From the NCBI GenBank assembly GCA_964474655.1, contig CAYYTU010000050.1, forward strand, positions 1-21,388: a stretch of 21,388 nt of DNA, given 5' to 3'. The stretch comes from CAYYTU01 sp964474655. GTDB lineage: Bacteria > Chloroflexota > Anaerolineae > B4-G1. Shown piece by piece: positions 15,126 to 21,388 of the stretch. The translations under genes were made by a program, and so were the position numbers. Each line of letters begins with the position of its first letter. Within the stretch, counting starts at the first letter, position 1. The notes beneath the pieces were generated by a model that did not search any database, was not told the origin of the DNA, and was given only the letters and a program-made list of their open reading frames with translations.

Positions 15126-16640
15126 ATGGCAAAGAAGTATGCTGCGGCGATAGACCAGGGTACGACCAGCACACGCTTTATGATCTTCACCCACAGCGGT
15201 GAAGTCGTTGGATCGCATCAATTGGAACACGAACAGATCTATCCAGAACCCGGCTGGGTCGAGCACGACCCGATGGAGATCTGGGAGCGCACTAAGGACG
15301 TGATCAAGGGCGCGTTGGAGAAGACCGGCGTTAAGCCCGGTGAGATCGCCTCCATCGGCGTGACCAACCAGCGCGAGACAACCGTCGTCTGGAACAAAAA
15401 CACGGGCGAGCCTTACTACAACGCCGTCGTCTGGCAGGACACCCGCACGGACAAGATCTGCGACCAGCTGGCCGAGGACGGCGGCCAGGATCGCTTCCGC
15501 GATAAGGTCGGCCTGCCCCTGGCGACCTACTTCTCCGGCCCCAAGATCAAGTGGCTGCTCGATAACGTCGAGGGCCTGCGCGAAGCCGCCGAGCGCGGCG
15601 ACGCCATCTTTGGCAATATCGACACCTGGGAGATCTGGAACCTGACCGGAGGTCCCGACGGCGGCGCACACGTCACCGACGTCACCAACGCCAGCCGCAC
15701 CATGTTGATGGATCTGGAGACGCTGGACTGGGACGACGAAATCCTGGAGATTATGGACATCCCCAAGCAGATGCTTCCGGAGATCCGGCCCTCCAGTGAC
15801 CCCGATCTTTACGGTCACACGCCCAAGGATGGGCCGTTTGGCGCCGAAATTCCGGTCTGTGGCGCGCTGGGCGACCAGCAGGGAGCCCTCGTGGGGCAGA
15901 CCTGCTACAGCCCCGGCGAGGCTAAGAACACTTACGGCACTGGCTGCTTCATGCTGCTCAACACCGGCACCGAACCCGTGCCCAGCGAGAGCGGGCTGCT
16001 GACCACGCTGGCCTACAAGATGGGCGATGACGACGCCGTCTACGCCCTCGAGGGCTCCATCGCCATCACCGGCGCGCTGGTGCAGTGGCTACGCGATAAC
16101 CTGGAGTTCTTCGAGTTCTCCAAGCACGTCGAGGACTTCGCCAAGAAGGTCGAGGACAGCGGCGGCATCTACATCGTGCCCGCCTTCTCCGGCCTCTTCG
16201 CACCTTACTGGAAGAGCGACGCCCGCGGCGTGATCGTCGGTCTGACCCGTTACGTCAACAAGTATCATATCGCCCGCGCCGCTCTGGAAGCGACCGCCTA
16301 CCAGACCCGCGAGGTGCTAGACGCTATGGAGGAGGACTCCGGTGTGCCGCTAGAGGCGCTCAAGGTAGACGGCGGTATGGTCTACAACGAGCTGCTGATG
16401 CAGTTCCAGTCCGACATCCTGGGCGTGCCAGTCATCCGCCCCTCGGTCACCGAGACGACCGCGCTGGGCTCGGCCTACGCCTCCGGCCTGGCCGTTGGCT
16501 TCTGGGATGATATTGAGTCCCTGCGCGAGAACTGGAACATCGACAAGACTTGGGAGCCCAAGATGGATAAGGAGACCCGCGCTGAGCTCTACAAGGGCTG
16601 GAAGAAGGCTGTCGAGCGCACCTTCGACTGGGTGGAGTAA
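15126..16640 (+). CDS. glpK: Glycerol kinase
   Basis: 504 aa, FGGY family. It phosphorylates glycerol to sn-glycerol 3-phosphate with ATP, trapping glycerol entering via GlpF; it can also act on DHA. N-terminal ATP loop DQGTTSTR (10-17), substrate residues NQRETT (81-86) and WQDTR, catalytic Asp250 in ALGDQQGALVGQ, and C-terminal domain motifs YGTGCFMLLNTG, GLFAPYW and KVDGGMVYNELLMQFQSDI. In the activation-loop region before Asp250 I see no His like the one phosphorylated by HPr in some Gram-positive kinases, so PTS control is not evident. Ribosome site GAGGAG, ATG at 15126. Last gene before the hairpin region. Confidence 0.95.
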   Translation: MAKKYAAAIDQGTTSTRFMIFTHSGEVVGSHQLEHEQIYPEPGWVEHDPMEIWERTKDVIKGALEKTGVKPGEIASIGVTNQRETTVVWNKNTGEPYYNAVVWQDTRTDKICDQLAEDGGQDRFRDKVGLPLATYFSGPKIKWLLDNVEGLREAAERGDAIFGNIDTWEIWNLTGGPDGGAHVTDVTNASRTMLMDLETLDWDDEILEIMDIPKQMLPEIRPSSDPDLYGHTPKDGPFGAEIPVCGALGDQQGALVGQTCYSPGEAKNTYGTGCFMLLNTGTEPVPSESGLLTTLAYKMGDDDAVYALEGSIAITGALVQWLRDNLEFFEFSKHVEDFAKKVEDSGGIYIVPAFSGLFAPYWKSDARGVIVGLTRYVNKYHIARAALEATAYQTREVLDAMEEDSGVPLEALKVDGGMVYNELLMQFQSDILGVPVIRPSVTETTALGSAYASGLAVGFWDDIESLRENWNIDKTWEPKMDKETRAELYKGWKKAVERTFDWVE

Positions 16641-16650
16641 AGTCTGGTTT

Positions 16651-16718
16651 TCCCAGTTTAGCATGAAGAGATGAATAGAGGGAACTGGGATTGCCTTGTG
16701 GAATTCCCGGTTCCCTCT
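16651..16718 (+). terminator. Overlapping alternative hairpins after glpK
   Basis: Hairpin 1 pairs TCCCAGTT (16651-16658) with AACTGGGA (16683-16690). Hairpin 2 pairs 16677-16690 (AGAGGGAACTGGGA) with 16705-16718 (TCCCGGTTCCCTCT) over 14 bp with one G-T wobble. They share the same strand, so they exclude each other. There is no clean T-run after hairpin 2 (TCACTTATGTTTGG). It partly separates glpK from etfB. Confidence 0.5.
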
Positions 16719-16766
16719 TCACTTATGTTTGGTTAATTGGATGGAAACAGAGGGAGGGGTGATAAA

Positions 16767-17567
16767 GTGCACATTATCGTTTGTATGAAACAGGTTATTG
16801 ATCCCGAGGTCCCCCCACATCTATTTGAGATTGACCCCGTTGAAAAGAAACAGATCAGAGGCACTCAGCCGTTGGTTATCAGCGATTATGATGAAGTGGC
16901 GATTGAAATCGCCTTGCAGCTGAAGGAAGAAGTCGACGGCAAAGTGACTGTCATCAGCATCGGCGATGAGGATGTGGTCGAGTCTCTCCATCAGGCATTG
17001 GCTATGGGCGTGGACGAGACCATCCGCTTGTCCGATCCCGCTTTCGAGGACGCCGATTCCTTTGGTAAAGCGCGTATTCTGGCCGCTGCGTTGCGGAAGA
17101 TCGAGGACTTCGACGTGGTGCTCTGCGGGCGCCAGGCCGGCGACGTGGAGCTGGGGCTCGTGGGCCCCTTCCTGGCAGAGGAGCTGGATCTGCCTTGCGC
17201 CACGTTGATCGCCAACGGCGATCCAGCGAATGGCGCCCTTCACCTGAGACGACCGACCGAGGCCGGCTACGACATTCTGGAGGCGCCTATGCCCTTCCTG
17301 GCCACCGTCACCAACGACGAGAGCAACGTGCCGCGCTACGCCTCGGTCAGGGGTATTCTGGCGGCTCGCCGAGCGGAAATCCCGGTCTGGTCCGCGGAGG
17401 ATCTGGGATTGGACCCGGCTGAGTTCGCGTCGGATGAGGCCCAGATCGTGCTGGACGAGCTCTTCATTCCCAAGATGGAGGTACGCTGCGAGATCATCGA
17501 AGGCGAAACGGGCGCCGAAAAGGCGAAGGGCTTGGTCGAGCATCTCAAGGCCGAGAAGGTTATCTGA
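16767..17567 (+). CDS. etfB: Electron transfer flavoprotein beta subunit
   Basis: 266 aa from GTG at 16767, chosen because GGGAGG precedes it and the protein then starts MHIIVCMKQVIDPE, the usual EtfB opening. ETF is a soluble heterodimer carrying FAD and AMP or a second FAD, taking electrons from dehydrogenases. Family features: NP-like DYDEVAIEIALQLKEE helix, VTVISIGDED, ALAMGVDETIRLSD, and CGRQAGDVELGLVGPFLAEELDLP. The last segment normally reads QAIDGDTAQVGP or QAIDDDCNQTG; here GDVELG replaces the acidic DGD/DDD motif, so the AMP or second-FAD site may differ. Overlaps nothing; etfA starts 12 bp on. Confidence 0.9.
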   Translation: MHIIVCMKQVIDPEVPPHLFEIDPVEKKQIRGTQPLVISDYDEVAIEIALQLKEEVDGKVTVISIGDEDVVESLHQALAMGVDETIRLSDPAFEDADSFGKARILAAALRKIEDFDVVLCGRQAGDVELGLVGPFLAEELDLPCATLIANGDPANGALHLRRPTEAGYDILEAPMPFLATVTNDESNVPRYASVRGILAARRAEIPVWSAEDLGLDPAEFASDEAQIVLDELFIPKMEVRCEIIEGETGAEKAKGLVEHLKAEKVI

Positions 17568-17579
17568 GGGGGAGAGACA

Positions 17580-18569
17580 ATGACAGACATTTTAGTGTTT
17601 TGCGCTGCTTCTGAGGAGACGGTCCCGCAGGCTTCATTGGAGGCCCTGGCCGCGGCCAACGCCTTGGGCGAAGAGCTGGGAGAAGGTACGGTCAAGGCCG
17701 TTCTGCTTGGACCGGACGTGGAAGCTCACGGCGAGACGTTGATCCATCACGGCGCCGATGAAGTGTTCGTCGTCAGCGACGCCACCTTCCAAAACCATGA
17801 GGGCGACTTGGTGCTGGGCGCGATGGAACAAGTCGCTGACCAGCTATCTCCGGATGTGATGATCTTCCCGCACGATAGCTTGAGCGGAGGGCACGTGGCG
17901 CCTCGCCTGGCTCATCGGCTGGGAACGGGCGTCATCACCGATTGTACCGGCTTCGAAGTCAACGACGGCGCGATCCGCTGGCTGCGTCCCGTCTACGGCG
18001 GCAAGGCTATGGCCTATATGATCGCCAACGGTCCGGTACAGATAGCTACTATGCGCTCCCTGGCCTTCGAGCCTCTGGCGCCCGATTCGGCGCGTGAAGG
18101 GGCCGTGGAGGCCCTGGAGATCGACTTCGATGCTATTGACGTCGAAGTGCCGATCGTGGATCAGATCGTGGCGGAGGAGGAATACGAGGGCCTTAGCCTG
18201 GACAAGGCCGACGTCATCGTGAGCGGCGGTCGCGGTATGGAGGACGAGGAGAGTTTTGCCGTCCTGCGCAAGCTGGCCAATGTGTTGGGGGCGGCTGTGG
18301 GTGGATCGCGTCCGGCCGCCGACCTGGGGTGGGTGCCGCACTCCCATCTCATCGGTCAGACCGGCAAGATCGTGGCCCCTCAGCTTTATATCGCCGTAGC
18401 CATCTCTGGAGCGCCCCAGCATATGTCGGGCGCCGGCTCGGCCAAGACAATCGTGGCCATCAATAAGGACGAAGACGCGCCCATCTTCAAGGCCGCCCAC
18501 GTTGGCGTGGTGGACGAATGGGAGAACGTTATTCCGTCCTTGATTGAAGCGTTTGAAGAGGCCGTCTAG
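17580..18569 (+). CDS. etfA: Electron transfer flavoprotein alpha subunit
   Basis: 329 aa. The N-terminal domain (1-190) pairs with EtfB. The C-terminal FAD domain (about 205-325) carries the classical signature: VSGGRGM (214-220), VGGSRPAADLGW (R244), HLIGQTGKIVAPQLYIAVAISGAPQHMSGA and INKDEDAPIF. Length and motifs are complete, and there is no added ferredoxin domain at the N-terminus. GGGGGAGA precedes the ATG. Between etfB and a G3P dehydrogenase gene in one transcription unit, so that enzyme is its likely electron donor. Confidence 0.95.
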   Translation: MTDILVFCAASEETVPQASLEALAAANALGEELGEGTVKAVLLGPDVEAHGETLIHHGADEVFVVSDATFQNHEGDLVLGAMEQVADQLSPDVMIFPHDSLSGGHVAPRLAHRLGTGVITDCTGFEVNDGAIRWLRPVYGGKAMAYMIANGPVQIATMRSLAFEPLAPDSAREGAVEALEIDFDAIDVEVPIVDQIVAEEEYEGLSLDKADVIVSGGRGMEDEESFAVLRKLANVLGAAVGGSRPAADLGWVPHSHLIGQTGKIVAPQLYIAVAISGAPQHMSGAGSAKTIVAINKDEDAPIFKAAHVGVVDEWENVIPSLIEAFEEAV

Positions 18570-18587
18570 ATAGCTGGATAGGAGATC

Positions 18588-19760
18588 ATGATGAAAAGAC
18601 TTGAAACTGAAGTTATTGTGATCGGCGGAGGGATCACGGGCTGCGGCGTACTGCGTGATCTGGCTATGCGAGGATTCGACGCGATGTTGTTCGAGCGTGG
18701 CAACCTGTCTGAGGGAACCTCGGGCAACTTCCACGGCTTGTTGCACAGTGGCGGGCGCTACGCCGTGAAGGATCAGCCCGCGGCCAAAGAGTGCATTGAA
18801 GAGAATCGTATCTTGCGCCGGATCGCGCCGCAGGCCATCGAGGATACCGGCGGCTTTTTCATCACGCTGACCGATGAGGACGAGGAGTTTCTGCCCAAGT
18901 TCCTGGACGGTTGCGAGACGGTAGGGATTCCGCACGAGTTGATATCGGGCGAGGAGGCGCTGGAAAAAGAGCCCAACCTGAACCCTGATGTGCGGCACGC
19001 CGTCGCTGTGCCCGATGGCAGCGTCGACAGCTGGGACCTTTGCATCGGCAGCGTCAACGCCGCCAAGGAGCTGGGTTCCGAGGTCTTCCTCTTCACCGAG
19101 GTGACGGAGATCCTGCGCGATAATGACCGCGTGATTGGCATCCGTGCCGTGGATCAGACCAACGACGACGAGTACGAGGTCCACGCTGAGTATGTCATCA
19201 ACGCCACCGGCCCCTGGACGGCCCAGATCGGGCAGTTAGCTGGTATCGATATTCCAATGGTGCTCAGTCCCGGTACAATGATCGTCCTTGATAGTCGGCC
19301 GGTGACGCGGGCCATCAACCACTGCCGCTATCCTTCCGATGGGGATATTATCGTGCCCGTCGGTACCACCATTGTGCTGGGCACGACCTCTAAGGAGATT
19401 GAGGACCCTGATAACTACTGCATCGATCAGTGGGAGATCGACGTCGTGTTGGAGGAGGGCATCAAGATGGTGCCGATGATCGAGGAGATGGGCCTCCAGC
19501 GCTGCTACGCCGGCGTGCGGCCTCTTTATGAACCGCCGGAGGATTTGGCCGGGAAAGAGGAAGGGCGCGAGGTCAGTCGCGCTCACTTCGTGCTCGACCA
19601 TGAAGAGATCGATGGCGTGGGTGGTTTCATCACCATCACCGGCGGCAAGGTGACTACCTTCCGCCTGATGGCCGAGGATACCGTCGACTTGCTGTGCGAG
19701 AAGGTGGGCGTCGATGAACCCTGCCGCACGGCCGAGGAACCCCTGCCGCTGGGCAGCTGA
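18588..19760 (+). CDS. glpA: GlpA-like FAD-dependent glycerol-3-phosphate dehydrogenase, short form
   Basis: 390 aa; a second ATG at 18591 has better spacing from GGAGA. Oxidises sn-glycerol 3-phosphate to DHAP. FAD Rossmann motif VIVIGGGITGCG (9-20), then GTSGNFHGLLHSGGRYAV, GGFFITL, VPDGSVDSWDL, PSDGDIIVPVG and GVGGFITITGGKVTTFRLMAE, all very like the anaerobic GlpA of E. coli as I recall it. E. coli GlpA is about 540 aa and has a C-terminal Cys-rich [2Fe-2S] domain that hands electrons to GlpB/GlpC; this protein ends where that domain would begin (CRTAEEPLPLGS). No glpB or glpC follows. ETF is encoded just upstream, so ETF is the probable acceptor. A 2-hydroxyglutarate oxidase-type relative is less likely given the GlpA-specific motifs and context. 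Confidence 0.88.
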   Translation: MMKRLETEVIVIGGGITGCGVLRDLAMRGFDAMLFERGNLSEGTSGNFHGLLHSGGRYAVKDQPAAKECIEENRILRRIAPQAIEDTGGFFITLTDEDEEFLPKFLDGCETVGIPHELISGEEALEKEPNLNPDVRHAVAVPDGSVDSWDLCIGSVNAAKELGSEVFLFTEVTEILRDNDRVIGIRAVDQTNDDEYEVHAEYVINATGPWTAQIGQLAGIDIPMVLSPGTMIVLDSRPVTRAINHCRYPSDGDIIVPVGTTIVLGTTSKEIEDPDNYCIDQWEIDVVLEEGIKMVPMIEEMGLQRCYAGVRPLYEPPEDLAGKEEGREVSRAHFVLDHEEIDGVGGFITITGGKVTTFRLMAEDTVDLLCEKVGVDEPCRTAEEPLPLGS

Positions 19761-19765
19761 GCGAG

Positions 19766-20020
19766 ATGACGAAGAGAACCCGGCCTCGTCAGAAGGAACC
19801 CGCCGAGGAGGAATACGTTAGTCCCTTCCCCCTCTGGGTTTGGGGATTGATCTTCATTCTGCCCTTGTTGTTCAGCGAGTTTATGTTCTATCAGGTTGGG
19901 CGGATTTTTAGCATGGTGGCCTTCCCCGTGGCGTGGGTTGGCTTCTGGTGGGTGATGATGGAACGCTCGGATTGGGCCATTTTTAAGCAGCGCGATCGTA
20001 ATGAGGGCGAGGACGATTAG
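19766..20020 (+). CDS. Small two-TM membrane protein, unknown function
   Basis: 84 aa, starting 5 bp after the glpA stop, so probably translationally coupled. Charged N-terminus (TKRTRPRQKEPAEEE), two hydrophobic helices (about 22-43, PLWVWGLIFILPLLFSEF, and 47-65, IFSMVAFPVAWVGFWWVM) rich in aromatic residues, and a charged tail (RDRNEGEDD). No cofactor ligands (Cys or His) are present, so it is not itself a redox carrier. It could be a membrane anchor or assembly partner of the GlpA/ETF system; this is a guess from position. No family recognised. Confidence 0.75.
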   Translation: MTKRTRPRQKEPAEEEYVSPFPLWVWGLIFILPLLFSEFMFYQVGRIFSMVAFPVAWVGFWWVMMERSDWAIFKQRDRNEGEDD

Positions 20021-20033
20021 ATGGAGGTCGTAA

Positions 20034-20216
20034 ATGGACCAGCGACGTCCTTCAGAGAAGCAGGGTAGAGCGCGTGAAGCGCCATCGCCGTCGTCGGAGT
20101 CATCATCCGAGCGGGCTGATGAGCAGGAGAAGAAGGAAACGTCGCGGTCGACAATGGTGTATCGTGAAGCCGAGATCATAGCGGAGAACCTCAAGGAAAG
20201 CGGCCCCCGCCGCTGA
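20034..20216 (+). CDS. Short Ser/Glu/Arg-rich hypothetical protein
   Basis: 60 aa. ATG at 20034 follows ATGGAGG with good spacing, and it starts 13 bp after the two-TM gene. Low complexity (SPSSESSSERADEQEKKETS), likely disordered, with a short possible helix at the end (YREAEIIAENLKES). No family recognised. Its position and ribosome site make it a plausible member of the etf-glpA operon. Confidence 0.5.
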   Translation: MDQRRPSEKQGRAREAPSPSSESSSERADEQEKKETSRSTMVYREAEIIAENLKESGPRR

Positions 20217-20229
20217 CAAGGTGTGACCA

Positions 20230-20892
20230 TTGGGTATGGGAGACACGTTTAACAGGTTAGCGTATAGTACCGAGGACAAGCAAGTACAATACCTTGAGGC
20301 CTTTCCCGCTTTCGTTGATCTTCACGAGCTGAGCGATTGGGAGGGGTGGTTCAGTCCCTACGACGAGGAAATATATCGTTTGGTACTGAACCACCTGGCT
20401 CTCACCGATGTCGTACTTGATATCGGCGCCGGAGACTTGCGTTTGGCATTGCGGATGGCGGAGCGTGTGCAGCAGGTCTACGCCGTGGAAGTCAACCCCC
20501 TCGTGCTTGGGTCGGCGCTGGAGACGATCGGGATGGATCTGCCCCGTAACCTCCACGCGATCTGCGCCAATGCCCTCGACATCGATTTTCCCTCTGATGT
20601 CACGGTGGCGGTGCTACTTATGCGCCATTGCCAACATTTTGGTGCTTACTTCGATCGGTTGGAAGCGGTGGGATGTCAGCGTTTGCTGACCAACGCCCGC
20701 TGGGGCAGTGGAGTGGAAGTGGTGGATCTGACTGCTCAGCGTCTCCCCCTTGACCTGGTCCACGAAGGTTGGTACGCTTGCCGCTGTGGCGCGGTGGGCT
20801 ACGTGGGAACGGGGACGCGTCCGGAGGCGCAGCCTGCCGAGGTGATGACTTGTCCTAACTGTTCACAGCAGTATTCGAGTGATGCATCATAG
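20230..20892 (+). CDS. SAM-methyltransferase-like protein with C-terminal zinc ribbon
   Basis: 220 aa from TTG at 20230 (ATG at 20236 is alternative). Residues 45-130 form a class I methyltransferase core: motif I VVLDIGAGDLRLAL (61-74), acidic end of strand 2 in YAVEVNP (84-90) and NALDIDF (114-120), then a hydrophobic strand TVAVLLMRHCQH. The C-terminal region has CxC (184, 186) and CxxC (208, 211), a four-Cys zinc ribbon. I see no catalytic NPPY-type motif, so the substrate (nucleic acid, protein or small molecule) is not known, and it may not be active. Same strand as the genes on both sides. Confidence 0.65.
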   Translation: MGMGDTFNRLAYSTEDKQVQYLEAFPAFVDLHELSDWEGWFSPYDEEIYRLVLNHLALTDVVLDIGAGDLRLALRMAERVQQVYAVEVNPLVLGSALETIGMDLPRNLHAICANALDIDFPSDVTVAVLLMRHCQHFGAYFDRLEAVGCQRLLTNARWGSGVEVVDLTAQRLPLDLVHEGWYACRCGAVGYVGTGTRPEAQPAEVMTCPNCSQQYSSDAS

Positions 20893-20910
20893 CGGATGGG
20901 AGGTACAACG

Positions 20911-21388
20911 ATGCGATTAGATGATAAACGCGTAGCCGTTCTGGTAGGACCGGGCTATGAGGATTTGGAGTTTTGGGTGCCCCTGATGCGATTGGAGGAG
21001 GAAGGGGCCGAGGTCACCGTCGTCGGCATCAAGGCCGATGACGTCTATACCAGCAAGTCCGGAGGCCTCACCGCTGGCCCCGATGTGGGGGCAGATGAGG
21101 TCACGGCTGAGGACTTCGACGGCGTGGTCGTGCCCGGCGGCTGGGCGCCTGATAAGATACGCCGCTACGAGGGGATCACGTCCCTGGTACAGGAGACCTA
21201 CGAGCAAGGGAAAGTCGTGGCCTCGATCTGTCACGGCGGGTTGGTGTTGATCTCGGCTGGGATTGTAGAGGGCCATAAGTCGACCGGCTCTACCGGTATC
21301 AAGGATGATCTCATCAACGCCGGTGCCAGCTGGGTCAGCAATTCCCGCTTGGTGTGCGCGTGTGCTGTTTTTGACTTGAAGCGCGATT
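20911..21388 (+). CDS. DJ-1/PfpI family protein, truncated at window end
   Basis: 159 residues visible, no stop. PfpI/DJ-1 proteins act as cysteine hydrolases, glyoxalase III or deglycases. Glu17 in GPGYEDLEF, the nucleophile elbow Cys107-His108 in VASICHGG, GGWAPDKIRR and AGIVEGHKSTGSTGIKDDLINAGA match the family. GGAGGT precedes the ATG. The last 18 residues (SNSRLVCACAVFDLKRD) do not look like the expected strand-turn segment ending in SR.P.DLP.F, so the end of the window may carry an error or the gene diverges. In a glycerol/DHAP context a methylglyoxal-handling role is attractive but unproven. Confidence 0.8.
   Translation, partial: MRLDDKRVAVLVGPGYEDLEFWVPLMRLEEEGAEVTVVGIKADDVYTSKSGGLTAGPDVGADEVTAEDFDGVVVPGGWAPDKIRRYEGITSLVQETYEQGKVVASICHGGLVLISAGIVEGHKSTGSTGIKDDLINAGASWVSNSRLVCACAVFDLKRD

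Noticed and set aside
17844..19184. Long minus-strand open frame opposite etfA and glpA
   Set aside because: Shadow of two clear genes on the plus strand; no family features and no start context.

Overview
The window looks like a piece of a Chloroflexota chromosome (Anaerolineae-like). This rests on inference from gene content: an LCP cell-wall protein with a long Thr-Pro linker, an exported beta-helix protein ending in a YLPLVLR-type tail, an ATPase/TPR/solute-binding-protein fusion, a yebC-ruvC-ruvA cluster without ruvB, and moderately high GC. The last gene runs off the end at 21388, so the window may stop at a contig end.

Left part (1-7500). An LCP/LytR-type protein is transcribed rightward from a good sigma-70-like promoter. 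Convergent to it lies a damaged locus: a receiver-PAS protein (start at 5079) is joined out of frame, near 4200, to the C-terminal half of a STAND-type ATPase with TPR-like helices and an SBP_bac_5 domain. That second part carries another frameshift in a G7 run at 2238-2244. Then come a small unknown ORF (5147-5407) and an exported beta-helix protein split by a frameshift near 6540, closed by a strong hairpin.

Middle (7500-9890). yebC-ruvC-ruvA runs leftward. Its promoter and the LCP promoter share a 43-bp element at almost the same distance from the predicted start sites (about -83 and -86). All eight differences between the copies are transitions. A 500-bp gap then leads to the regulator gene and holds a second promoter and a structured leader.

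Right part (9891-20020). This is a glycerol/dihydroxyacetone module. It begins with a DhaR/AcoR-like GAF-PAS-AAA+-Fis regulator that lacks the GAFTGA sigma-54 loop and has Asn in place of the Walker B Glu. Immediately downstream are two tandem inverted-repeat operators 33 bp apart, a perfect-consensus sigma-70 promoter, a leader of about 220 nt and a strong intrinsic terminator. Then come glpF, dhaK, dhaL and glpK, a hairpin region, etfB, etfA, and a GlpA-like G3P dehydrogenase without the usual C-terminal [2Fe-2S] domain. A two-TM small protein follows. The simplest reading: glycerol enters by GlpF, GlpK makes G3P, GlpA oxidises it to DHAP, and electrons go to ETF in place of GlpB/GlpC. DHA is phosphorylated by DhaKL. 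No DhaM is present.

Right edge (20034-21388). A small Ser/Glu-rich protein, a methyltransferase-like protein with a C-terminal zinc ribbon, and a truncated DJ-1/PfpI protein that could detoxify methylglyoxal derived from DHAP.

Most interesting: the regulator/operator/attenuator arrangement controlling glycerol genes, the ETF-coupled G3P dehydrogenase cluster, and the shared upstream element of the LCP and yebC-ruvCA promoters.
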